Assembly (NCBI RefSeq): GCF_001693485.1
Contig: NZ_MAXC01000046.1
Coordinates: forward strand, 62,001 to 126,000
Source: Bradyrhizobium sp. LMTR 3
GTDB lineage: Bacteria > Pseudomonadota > Alphaproteobacteria > Rhizobiales > Xanthobacteraceae
Reading direction: 5' to 3'
DNA: 64,000 bases
The translations under genes were made by a program, and so were the position numbers. The notes below the pieces were generated by a model, which ran no database searches, was not told where the DNA came from, and worked only from the letters and a program-made list of their open reading frames with translations. This document shows, piece after piece, positions 41,133-49,142 of this stretch; the stretch's first letter is position 1, and each line of letters starts with the position of its first letter.

Positions 41133-41218
41133 CGTCATTCCGGGATGGTCCGAAGGACCAGACCCGGAATCTCGAGATTCCGGGTTCGACGCTGACGCGT
41201 CGCCCCGGAATGACGACG
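41133..41218. repeat. REP-like palindrome, copy 2 (between coxD and coxE)
   Basis: Same family as 35788-35875: ends CGTCATTCCGGG and CCCCGGAATGACG, 22-bp palindrome centred on TCTCGAGA at 41163-41184. It sits inside the cox operon with only 5 nt to the coxD stop and 15 nt to the chosen coxE start. Confidence 0.9.
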
Positions 41219-41233
41219 GAAGTTGGTTCGACC

Positions 41234-42439
41234 ATGACCACCATCGACCACCTCAATCCTCCGACCGGCCACATGGCCGACAATGTCGTCGGCTTTGGCC
41301 GTGCACTCCGCGCTGCCGGCATTCCCGTGGGTCCTGGTGCTGTCATCGACGCCCTCAGCGCGCTGCAGGCGATCGAGATCGGCAACCGTGCCGATGTCTA
41401 CGCCACGCTGGAAGCGATCTTCGTCAAGCGCCACGAGCATATGCTGATCTTTGCCCAAGCCTTCGATCTGTTCTTCCGCGCCGCCGAGGACTGGAAGCAC
41501 ATGCTGGATTCGGTGCCGTTGCCCGATCACGCCAAGAAGAAGCCGCCGCCGGCCTCGCGCCGCGTGCACGAGGCGTTGGCGCAGCCGTCGGCGCGCGATG
41601 AGGTACCGCAAGTCCAGGAGCAGGAACTGCGGCTGTCGGTCTCCGACAAGGAGATCCTGCAGAAGAAGGATTTTGCCCAGATGAGCGCAGCCGAGATCGC
41701 GGAAGTGACCCGCGCCATTGCCAACATGAAGCTTCCGCAGGCCGAGCTGCGCACCCGCCGTTACCAGCCCGACGCGAAGGGCCTGCGGCTCGACATGCGC
41801 CGAACCTTGCGCAGCAGTCTCCGCACCGGCGGCGAGATCATCGATATCCGAAAGCTCGGCCGGATCGAGAAGCCGGCGCCGATCGTGGCGCTGCTCGATA
41901 TATCCGGCTCCATGAGCGAATATACCCGCCTGTTCCTGCATTTTCTCCATGCCATCACCGATGCGCGCAAGCGCGTCTCGGTATTCCTGTTCGGCACAAG
42001 GCTCACCAACGTGACGCGGGCGCTGCGGGCGCGCGATCCCGACGAGGCCTTGGCGAGTTGCTCATCTTCGGTGGAAGACTGGGCCGGCGGCACCCGTATC
42101 GCCACCTCGCTGCACTCCTTCAACAAATTGTGGGGGCGCCGCGTGCTCGGGCAGGGCGCCATCGTGCTCTTGATCTCCGACGGCCTGGAGCGCGAGGCGG
42201 ATGCCAAGCTCGCCTTCGAGATGGACCGGCTGCACCGGTCCTGCCGCCGCCTGATCTGGCTCAACCCGTTGCTGCGCTACAGTGCTTTCGAGGCCAAGGC
42301 GCAGGGCATCAAAATGATGCTGCCGCACGTTGACGAATTCCGCCCGGTGCATAACTTGACCTCGATGGAAGGGCTGATCGGGGCGCTTTCGGCGCCGCCT
42401 CCGCCGCACCACATGAGCCGCATCCGCTCAGCAGCTTGA
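41234..42439 (+). CDS. coxE: VWA domain protein, CoxE-like
   Basis: A 401-residue protein of the CoxE family. N-terminal helical region ('MADNVVGFGRALRAAGIPVGPGAVIDALSALQAI'), then a von Willebrand A domain with MIDAS 'DISGSMS' (about residue 220), 'GGTRIATSL' for the third metal loop, and 'LLISDGLE'. It works with CoxD in cofactor maturation. ATG at 41234 chosen; an in-frame ATG at 41210 lies within the repeat and ATG 41273 is a further alternative. Followed by XdhC genes after 11 nt. Confidence 0.92.
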   Translation: MTTIDHLNPPTGHMADNVVGFGRALRAAGIPVGPGAVIDALSALQAIEIGNRADVYATLEAIFVKRHEHMLIFAQAFDLFFRAAEDWKHMLDSVPLPDHAKKKPPPASRRVHEALAQPSARDEVPQVQEQELRLSVSDKEILQKKDFAQMSAAEIAEVTRAIANMKLPQAELRTRRYQPDAKGLRLDMRRTLRSSLRTGGEIIDIRKLGRIEKPAPIVALLDISGSMSEYTRLFLHFLHAITDARKRVSVFLFGTRLTNVTRALRARDPDEALASCSSSVEDWAGGTRIATSLHSFNKLWGRRVLGQGAIVLLISDGLEREADAKLAFEMDRLHRSCRRLIWLNPLLRYSAFEAKAQGIKMMLPHVDEFRPVHNLTSMEGLIGALSAPPPPHHMSRIRSAA

Positions 42440-42450
42440 AAGGGCATCCC

Positions 42451-42780
42451 ATGCTCAATCGCGACGAAGACATTCTGCAGGCCGCCGAAAACTGGCAGAA
42501 GGCCGGTCACGGCGTGGCGCTGGCGACTGTGGTCGAAACCTGGGGCTCGGCGCCGAGACCGGCCGGCTCCAGCCTCGTCATCAACGACGATGGCACGTTT
42601 CTGGGCTCGGTCTCCGGCGGCTGCGTCGAAGGCGCCGTCGTCACCGAGGCGCTGGACGTGATCGCCAGCGGCAAGCCCAAAATGCTGGAATTCGGCGTCG
42701 CCGACGAGACCGCCTGGAATGTCGGCCTGTCCTGCGGCGGCACCATCCGTGTCTTTGTCGAGAAGGTTGGCCAATCGTGA
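42451..42780 (+). CDS. XdhC/CoxF N-terminal domain protein
   Basis: A 109-residue protein equal to the N-terminal XdhC/CoxI domain: 'GVALATVVETWGSAPRPAGSSLVIN', 'GSVSGGCVEGAVV', and 'GLSCGGTIRVFVE' including the conserved Cys residues. XdhC proteins bind molybdenum cofactor and help its sulfuration and insertion. The C-terminal half is the separate next gene, which overlaps it by GTGA. ATG at 42451 follows GAAAGGGC. Confidence 0.92.
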   Translation: MLNRDEDILQAAENWQKAGHGVALATVVETWGSAPRPAGSSLVINDDGTFLGSVSGGCVEGAVVTEALDVIASGKPKMLEFGVADETAWNVGLSCGGTIRVFVEKVGQS

Positions 42781-43481
42781 AGCTGGAAACCCTCACACAG
42801 GTCAATGCCGAGCGCGCCGCGCGCCGCCCGGTCGTCGTGGTCACCGATGTCGCCAATGGCGATCAGCGGTTGGTGAAGGCGAAGGACATCGCGACCGATC
42901 CCTTGAGCGCCGAGCTTTCGAAACAGCTCCGCATGGGCAAGAGCGGCATGGTCGAGTCCGGCGGCAAGAAGCTGTTTCTCAACGTTTATGCGCCGACCGC
43001 ACGGCTTGTCATTGTCGGCGCGGTTCATATCAGCCAGGCGCTGGCGCCGCTCGTGCGATCGCTTGACTACGACGTGACGGTGGTCGATCCGCGCACGGCG
43101 TTCGCCAGCCCCGAGCGCTTTCCCGACGTGCCGCTGATCGCGGAATGGCCCGATGTGGCGCTGCCGCCGCTCAACATCGACCACTACACGGCGTTTGTCG
43201 CGCTGACGCACGATCCGAAGATCGACGACCCGGCGCTGCTGCACGCGTTCGAGCGCGACTGCTTCTATATCGGCGCGCTCGGCTCGCGAAAGACCCACGC
43301 CAAGCGGGCCGAGCGGCTGAAGGCGCAGGGCGCGTCCGACGCCGACATCGCGCGCATCCATGCGCCGATCGGCCTTTCGATCGGAGCGGTGTCGCCCTCG
43401 GAGATCGCGGTCGCGATCATGGCCGAGATCACCGCCGAGCTGCGGCTGCCGAAAGAAACCGCGAAGGTGCAGGCGGCATGA
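42777..43481 (+). CDS. XdhC family C-terminal (Rossmann) domain protein
   Basis: A 234-residue protein starting at GTG 42777. The first 70 residues resemble a second XdhC-type lobe, followed by a Rossmann domain: 'RLVIVGAVHISQALAPLVRSLDYDVTVVDPR', 'FYIGALGSRKTHAKRAERL' and 'IGLSIGAVSPSEIAVAIMAEI', the XdhC_C hallmarks. Its split from the preceding gene is common among alpha-proteobacteria. It ends in an ATGA overlap with the next gene, so four overlapping or near-overlapping reading frames form one maturation unit. Confidence 0.92.
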   Translation: MKLETLTQVNAERAARRPVVVVTDVANGDQRLVKAKDIATDPLSAELSKQLRMGKSGMVESGGKKLFLNVYAPTARLVIVGAVHISQALAPLVRSLDYDVTVVDPRTAFASPERFPDVPLIAEWPDVALPPLNIDHYTAFVALTHDPKIDDPALLHAFERDCFYIGALGSRKTHAKRAERLKAQGASDADIARIHAPIGLSIGAVSPSEIAVAIMAEITAELRLPKETAKVQAA

Positions 43482-45082
43482 AGTTCGGTCCCGCCAGTCC
43501 GGCCGATGCGATTGGCGGCGTCACGGTGCACACGCTGCGGCAGGGTTCGCTGGTGCTGAAGAAGGGCACCACGATCGGGCCCGCCGAAGTCGAGGCGCTC
43601 GACAAGGTAGGCGTGAAGGAAATCGTCGTGGTGCGGCTGGAGGAGGGCGACGTCTCCGAAGACGAAGCCGCCGCCAGCATCGCGCAGGCGGTTGCGGGCG
43701 AGGGCGTCAATGTCGAGCGCGCCTTTACCGGCCGCGCCAATCTGTTCGCCGCACAGGCCGGCGTGCTGGTGGTCGACCGCGCCGCGGTCGACCGCATCAA
43801 CGGCGTCGACGAAGCCATCACCTTTGCGACGCTCGCAGCCTTCAAGCCGGTGGTCGAAGGCGAGATGATCGCAACGGTAAAACTGATTCCGTTCGGGATC
43901 GAGGCGAAGCTGCGCGATGCGGCCGTGGCCGCTGCAGGTCGCGATGTGCTGCGGATTGCGCCCTACGTCATCAAGCGGGTCGGCGTGGTCTCGACGCTGC
44001 TACCAGGGCTCTCGCCAAAAATTATCGACAAGACCCTGCGGGTGACGGCGGAGCGGCTGGCGCCTGCCGGCGCCAGCATCATCGCCGAGCGGCGCGTTCC
44101 GCATGACGAGGCGGCCCTGGCTTCCTCGATCAAGGAATTGCTCGGCCTCGGCGCTGAACTGGTCATCGTGTTCGGCGCGTCCGCGATCGCCGACCGCCGC
44201 GACGTGATTCCGGCCGCGATCAGCGAAATCGGCGGCGCCATCGAGCATTTCGGCATGCCGGTCGATCCCGGCAATCTGCTCCTGATCGGCAGCGCCGGCG
44301 GCGTGCCGGTGCTGGGCGCGCCGGGCTGCGCACGTTCGCCGGTCGAAAACGGCTTTGACTGGGTGCTGATGCGGCTTCTCGCTGGGCTGAAGGTCACGCG
44401 CGCTGAAATCACCGGCCTCGGCGTCGGCGGCCTGTTGATGGAAATCGTCACGCGGCCGCAGCCGCGCACGGTTACCGATACCGAAGCCAACCGCAATGTG
44501 ACCGCGATCGTGCTTGCCGCCGGCCGCTCGACCCGCATGGGCGGCCCCAACAAGCTCTTGGCCGAGATCGACGGCAAGAAGCTGGTGCGCATCGTCGCCG
44601 AGCAGGCGCTGGCCTCGAAGGCAACGGATGTGATCGTCGTTACCGGCCACCAGGCCGAATTGGTCGAGCAGGCCTTGGCAGGCCTCAATGTAAAGTTCGT
44701 TCGCAACCCGGATTTCGCCGGCGGGCTGGCCTCATCGGTGAAGGCCGGCATTGCCGCGGTGCCCGACAGCGCCGACGGCGCCATCGTCTGCCTCGGCGAC
44801 ATGCCGCTGATCTCGGCAAAATTGATCGACCAGTTGATCGAGACGTTTGCGCCGGACCGCGGTCACCTGATCGCCGTCCCCGTCAGCGACGGCCGCCGCG
44901 GCAATCCCGTGCTGTGGTCGCGCCGCTTTTTCAAGGAATTGATGACGCTCGACGGCGACGTCGGCGCTCGTCACCTGATCGCCAAGCACACTGAGGCCGT
45001 GGCCGAAGTGCCGGTCGAGGGCCAAAGCGCGTTTCTCGACATCGACACGCCGCAGGCGCTGGAGGCGGCGCGAAGATCGTAG
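43478..45082 (+). CDS. fusion of MPT-binding (MoeA/MogA-like) and MobA-like NTP-transferase domains
   Basis: A 534-residue protein. Residues 1-330 resemble molybdopterin-binding proteins: 'VLKKGTTIGPAEVEALDKVGVKEIVVVRL', 'ELVIVFGASAIADRRDVIPAAI', 'PVDPGNLLLIGSAGGVPVLGAPGCARSP'. Residues 340-534 are an NTP_transf_3 domain: 'TAIVLAAGRSTRMGGPNKLLAEIDGKKLV' with the nucleotide-binding Gly-rich loop, and 'CLGDMPLIS'. This fits MocA-type enzymes that make the cytosine dinucleotide form of Mo cofactor used by CO dehydrogenase and xanthine-oxidase family enzymes. The stop codon lies in a palindromic repeat. Confidence 0.9.
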   Translation: MKFGPASPADAIGGVTVHTLRQGSLVLKKGTTIGPAEVEALDKVGVKEIVVVRLEEGDVSEDEAAASIAQAVAGEGVNVERAFTGRANLFAAQAGVLVVDRAAVDRINGVDEAITFATLAAFKPVVEGEMIATVKLIPFGIEAKLRDAAVAAAGRDVLRIAPYVIKRVGVVSTLLPGLSPKIIDKTLRVTAERLAPAGASIIAERRVPHDEAALASSIKELLGLGAELVIVFGASAIADRRDVIPAAISEIGGAIEHFGMPVDPGNLLLIGSAGGVPVLGAPGCARSPVENGFDWVLMRLLAGLKVTRAEITGLGVGGLLMEIVTRPQPRTVTDTEANRNVTAIVLAAGRSTRMGGPNKLLAEIDGKKLVRIVAEQALASKATDVIVVTGHQAELVEQALAGLNVKFVRNPDFAGGLASSVKAGIAAVPDSADGAIVCLGDMPLISAKLIDQLIETFAPDRGHLIAVPVSDGRRGNPVLWSRRFFKELMTLDGDVGARHLIAKHTEAVAEVPVEGQSAFLDIDTPQALEAARRS

Positions 45083-45162
45083 GGTGGGCAGAGCGCAGCG
45101 TGCCCACCATCTCTCCGTTACGCTGAACCATGGTGGGCACGCTGCGATTTGCCCACCCTACA
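45079..45162. repeat. GTAGGGTGGGCA inverted repeat
   Basis: GTAGGGTGGGCA followed by GCGCAGCGTGCCCACCAT (from 45079), and ATGGTGGGCACGCTGCG then TGCCCACCCTAC (45130-45161) pair along about 30 bp. It contains the stop codon TAG (45080-45082) of the preceding gene and could act as a terminator for the cox operon. Widespread type in Bradyrhizobium. Confidence 0.85.
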
Positions 45163-45231
45163 AAATCTCTCATTCACCAACTGGAAACTCGCCCCCGCTA
45201 AAATCTACCCGTTACCTCGGGGGAGGGGATT

Positions 45232-45627
45232 TTGATCGTTTCGACTGTCGCCGCGGCACAGCGCCGCGCGCTGTTTGTCGTTGCATTGACGCTGATACTG
45301 GCCGTCTCGAGCTACATCACCAAGGCATGGGCGGCCGGCGCTGTCGCGATCGGCAAGTGCGGCGCTTATGGCCAGGCCTATGACTATGCCGCCGAAGCCG
45401 ACGCGCGCACCGCGGCGCTGAAGCAGTGCAAGGGCGCCTGCACCGCGATCACCATGAAGCGCGCCTGCGCCGCGTTCGCGGTCGACATGACCAATCCCTG
45501 TGGCCCCCACGGCTATGCCGTGAAGCCCAGCATTTCGAGCTCGCTCAACGCCGCGACAAAGAAGTGCTACGAATTCGGCGGCAAGGAATGCGTGATCCGC
45601 GCCTGGGCCTGCGACGCCAAGGGGTAG
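45232..45627 (+). CDS. DUF4189 domain secreted protein
   Basis: A 131-residue protein with an N-terminal signal or anchor helix (about residues 10-34) and a DUF4189 domain. 'AIGKCGAYGQAYDYAAEADARTAALKQCKG' is the family start, and six Cys residues suggest disulfides in the periplasm. Start TTG at 45232 is chosen because GGGGGAGGGGA lies 4 nt upstream. Single gene after the cox operon; function unknown for the family. Confidence 0.8.
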   Translation: MIVSTVAAAQRRALFVVALTLILAVSSYITKAWAAGAVAIGKCGAYGQAYDYAAEADARTAALKQCKGACTAITMKRACAAFAVDMTNPCGPHGYAVKPSISSSLNAATKKCYEFGGKECVIRAWACDAKG

Positions 45628-45822
45628 CGCCAAGGGGCGTGCACTCAAAAAGCCGACATGAGAATGCTGCGTCGCTCACGTTAAGCGACGCGGCAGTCAG
45701 GCTTACTCCCAGCCGTAATGGTGCAATTCATTCGGCCTTACGTCCAGCAAATCGATGGTGTCGTTGGCGACCGCAACTGGGCGAAAACCTTGAACTGGAC
45801 CTCGAAATCTAGCCTGCGAAGT

Positions 45823-47016
45823 CTAGCTCGCCTTTCGCAGCTTCAGGCTGTCGTAGAACGCAGTTTCGAAGTTCAGGTAACCGACGAACGAAGCCGGATC
45901 GCCGAAGGGCAGAATTTGTGTGGCCCAGAATCCGCCAAACCCATTCGCCCGGTCGATCCAGTAGAAGAGATTGGCAAGGCCAGCCCATCCGAGAGCACCG
46001 GCTGGACGTCCGGTAGGTGCCTGTTCGTCGTTGATCATGAACGTCAGCGCCCAGGACTTCGACTGGCCCGGGAAGAACTCGGCGTCATTGGACAGCGAGG
46101 GGATGACTCCCGGGAGGGCCGTCACCTTCTTGTCGCCCAAGTGGTTCTGCGCCGCCATGCGTACGGTCTCAGGCCTTAGCACGCGGCCATTCTCGCCCGC
46201 ACCATCGTTGAGCCACATGCGAATGAAGCGCATGTAGTCGCCGACAGTGGCGTAAAGGCCATGGCCGCCCATGTGAACTTCCGGATTGGCGGGAAGCTCG
46301 AAGTCCATCGGCGTGAGCGAGCCATCGGCGCCTCGTGCATGCATCCCGGCCAGCTTTCCGCGCATCGCCTCGGTCAGTTCGAAGGCCGTGTTGTTCATTC
46401 CGAGAGGTTCGAATATACGCGCCTTGAACACCTCGCCGAGCCGCTTTCCAGTGATAGCCTCGACGATTTGACCGCACCAGTCGAGATTGGTTCCGTATTC
46501 CCATTTGTCGCCCGGATCAAACAGAAGCGGCGTCATCAGCGACGCCTTGGACGACGTGATGACGCTGGGCTGACCCTTCTCCTGCGCCAAGCGGTTATAG
46601 GTTTGACTGAAGAAGTCGTAACCGAAGCCGGCGGTGTGGACCATCAGCATGCGCGTGGTCACATCGCGCTTCGGCGGGCGCAACCTTGGTTCGCCCTTGG
46701 CATCGAAGCCTTCGATGACCTGAAGCTTGCCGATATCGGGCGCGTAGGTCTTTGCGGGGGCATCGAGATCGAGTTCGCCCTGTTCGACGAGCTGCAGGAT
46801 CGCTGTGCCGGTGATCGCCTTGGTCGTCGAGAAGATCGCGAACACGCTGTCCGTCGTCATGTCGGCCGCCTGGTCGAGGCGACGCTTGCCGGCCGCGCCC
46901 TGGTAGATGTTGCGATGGCGGTCTGTGACCATCCCGACCACGCCGGGGACGCCCGGGTCTGACGCAACGATCCCATCGAGGACGGCGTCTGCCGTCACAT
47001 TGAAATTAGTGCTCAT
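45823..47016 (-). CDS. serine hydrolase (class C beta-lactamase/EstB-like family)
   Basis: A 397-residue hydrolase. SxxK nucleophile motif 'FSTTKAITGTAIL' (about residue 65), second motif Tyr in 'WEYGTNLDW', and C-terminal 'GWAGLANLFYWID'. This is the esterase/beta-lactamase-fold family (EstB-like), not a resistance enzyme by context. It lies 113 nt after the monooxygenase on the same strand; a Baeyer-Villiger enzyme makes esters or lactones, and this protein could hydrolyse them. ATG 47016 with GGGAGA upstream; ATG 47022 is an alternative. No signal peptide seen. Confidence 0.88.
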   Translation of the reverse strand: MSTNFNVTADAVLDGIVASDPGVPGVVGMVTDRHRNIYQGAAGKRRLDQAADMTTDSVFAIFSTTKAITGTAILQLVEQGELDLDAPAKTYAPDIGKLQVIEGFDAKGEPRLRPPKRDVTTRMLMVHTAGFGYDFFSQTYNRLAQEKGQPSVITSSKASLMTPLLFDPGDKWEYGTNLDWCGQIVEAITGKRLGEVFKARIFEPLGMNNTAFELTEAMRGKLAGMHARGADGSLTPMDFELPANPEVHMGGHGLYATVGDYMRFIRMWLNDGAGENGRVLRPETVRMAAQNHLGDKKVTALPGVIPSLSNDAEFFPGQSKSWALTFMINDEQAPTGRPAGALGWAGLANLFYWIDRANGFGGFWATQILPFGDPASFVGYLNFETAFYDSLKLRKAS

Positions 47017-47129
47017 CCTCATTCTCCCTTTTTCCATGGATGCTTTCGATCGATACATTGCGCCCGCCCGGAGCTCGCGCTCGGCCGCACGCGACAGCAC
47101 CGTTGTCACGACGCCTGGCGGCGCCACGC

Positions 47130-48779
47130 TCATTGCATGGTGAAGCCCGGATAGCCGCTTGCGGCGACCTCGTTGCATTTCTGGTGATAGGTGCCTACGC
47201 CGCCAGTGTAGGACAGCACCCGCCGCGGCTTGCCTTCGACGTTCGAGCCGAGATACCAGGAGTTGGTTTTGGCAATGAGCGTCGCATTGGCGGTCTCATC
47301 GTGATGCGCCACCCATTGGTCTTCCGCATCCTTGGTCGGCTCGATGACCTTCAGATTCCTGCTGCGCAGGTGCCTGATACAGTCGTCGATCCACTCGACC
47401 TGCTTCTGGAGGCAAGTTGTCATATTGCACAGGGCAGCCGACGGAGCGAGCGGCACGGCAGTCGTGAACAGATTCGGGTAGCCGTGAATCTGCAGGCCCA
47501 TGGTGGTGCGGATATCCGTGCTCCATTCGTCTTTCAATGCCCTTCCGCCCCGGCCGCGGATATCGATGCGCGTCAACGCACCTGTGCCAGCGTCGAACCC
47601 GGTTGCCAGAATGATGACGTCGAGCTCGTGGACCGTCCCGTCCGCTGTCTGCAGCCCGCCAGGGGTCATGCGCTCGATCGGATTGGCCCTGACGCTGACG
47701 ATCTCGACATTGGGACGATGGAAGGTTTCCAGGAAGTTCTGTTCCAGCGGCACGCGATGCGTTCCGAACCCGTAGTCGGAGCCGGACGGAATGAGCAGTT
47801 CGCACAGCGTCGGATCCTGCAGCCGCGCGCGCATCTTCTCCCGCACGAATTCCGATATCTGCCGGTTGACCTCCTCGTCGAAGAACATCTCGCCGAAGGA
47901 GGCCAGCCACAGCTTCAGGGAGCCATCATTCCAGCATTCTTCCAATACCTCGCGGCGCTGCTCGGGCGTGAGATCGGCCCAGGCATGCTCGAAATCATAC
48001 TCGAAGCCGGTGAACGTGCTCGGCAGCTGCTTGGTGAAGAACTGGAACCGTGCCTTGTAGGCATCGACGTCCGCCGCACTGTATTTGGGATTTTTCATCG
48101 GGATGATGTATTGCGGCGTGCGGATGAAGACCTTCAGATGACCGGCGTCACCGGCGATCGTTTGGATGACCTGGATGCCGGTCGCCCCGTTGCCCACCAC
48201 GCCGACGCGCTTGCCGGCAAGATTGACGCCCTCCTTGGGCCAGCGCGCCGTATGGAACAGCTGACCCTTGAACGTCTCTTGACCCGGAAACCTCGATGTC
48301 AGGGGTGCCGAGAGCATGCCGCAGCAGGTGATGAGGAATTGGGCGTCAATCGTATCGCCGGCGTTGGTCAAAACCGTCCAACGCTGCGTTGCCTCGTCGA
48401 AATGCGCGCGCTCGACGGTCGTGTTGAACTGAATATCCTTGCGGAGATCGAGGCGGTCGGCGACGTAATTCAGCCAACGTTCGATTTCGGGCTGGCCTGG
48501 GAATTTCTCGCTCCAACTCCATCCTTTGTAGAGCTGTTCGGAGAACAGGTATTGATAAATATAGGCTTCCGAATCGAAGCGCGCGCCGGGATAGCGATTC
48601 CAATACCATGTGCCGCCGACGCCGGAGGCGGACTCGATTACTTTCACTTTTAATCCCTGCTCGCGTAGACGGTACAATTGGTAAAGCCCGGCGACACCGG
48701 CTCCGATGACCACGGCATCGAAGGTCGCCGTCATCTGCTTCCCGTTACCTCTCCGTAACTCTGTTGCTGCTTGGGTCAT
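47130..48779 (-). CDS. flavin-containing Baeyer-Villiger-type monooxygenase
   Basis: A 549-residue FAD/NADPH monooxygenase. FAD motif 'VIGAGVAGLYQLYRLREQG', the Baeyer-Villiger fingerprint FxGxxxHTxxWP as 'FKGQLFHTARWP', NADPH motif 'VGVVGNGATGIQVIQ', and 'DVIILATGFDAGTG' are all present, so it matches cyclohexanone/phenylacetone-type enzymes. ATG at 48779 with CGGAGGGAAGC upstream. A much longer open frame runs upstream into the opposite-strand regulator but is not coding. Operon with the serine hydrolase; probable control by the divergent AraC protein. Substrate unknown. Confidence 0.93.
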   Translation of the reverse strand: MTQAATELRRGNGKQMTATFDAVVIGAGVAGLYQLYRLREQGLKVKVIESASGVGGTWYWNRYPGARFDSEAYIYQYLFSEQLYKGWSWSEKFPGQPEIERWLNYVADRLDLRKDIQFNTTVERAHFDEATQRWTVLTNAGDTIDAQFLITCCGMLSAPLTSRFPGQETFKGQLFHTARWPKEGVNLAGKRVGVVGNGATGIQVIQTIAGDAGHLKVFIRTPQYIIPMKNPKYSAADVDAYKARFQFFTKQLPSTFTGFEYDFEHAWADLTPEQRREVLEECWNDGSLKLWLASFGEMFFDEEVNRQISEFVREKMRARLQDPTLCELLIPSGSDYGFGTHRVPLEQNFLETFHRPNVEIVSVRANPIERMTPGGLQTADGTVHELDVIILATGFDAGTGALTRIDIRGRGGRALKDEWSTDIRTTMGLQIHGYPNLFTTAVPLAPSAALCNMTTCLQKQVEWIDDCIRHLRSRNLKVIEPTKDAEDQWVAHHDETANATLIAKTNSWYLGSNVEGKPRRVLSYTGGVGTYHQKCNEVAASGYPGFTMQ

Positions 48780-49142
48780 GCTTCCCTCCGTTGGCATTCG
48801 TTGCTGAAAGACGCGCGACCTCGTTCGTCCGTCGCGAGACGGACGGCTCACACGTCGTCTGGTGTCGTTCACGGCAGAACAGGCGGCTGGACGCTCGGAT
48901 CTGCGTCTCTTCTGGATTGCCTGCGGCTCTTGCCTGTGGTGGATGAGGAAGCTAGTTGCCGTCCGGCGTTTGCGGCTTGGATGAATTCCGCATTCCTTTG
49001 AACGAAATGGCAGGGGAGTTGGAACGCCGTCTGCATTGGCCCTTGGCAAATTGCAAAACGGTCTTATGCTCGCCGGTGCTGTCTGGCTAAAGAATAGAGC
49101 GGTCAACCGCCCCCAAAACTTCCAGACGCGGGGAGGTACGCG
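48780..49142. promoter_or_regulatory. divergent region between the monooxygenase and araC-type genes
   Basis: A 363-bp region without genes. A possible plus-strand promoter for the regulator is TTGGCA (49043-49048), 16 bp, TATGCT (49065-49070). I saw no clear paired AraC half-sites by eye. Ribosome sites lie at each end (CGGAGGGAAG on the minus strand, GGGGAGG on the plus strand). Confidence 0.4.

Noticed and set aside
43145..43477. Extension of the MPT/NTP-transferase frame upstream into the XdhC gene
   Set aside because: The XdhC frame has clear motifs and the ATGA overlap at 43478 marks the start.
45823..47016. Beta-lactamase resistance gene
   Set aside because: The SxxK fold family is dominated by esterases and peptidases; there is no signal peptide, and the operon partner is a monooxygenase.
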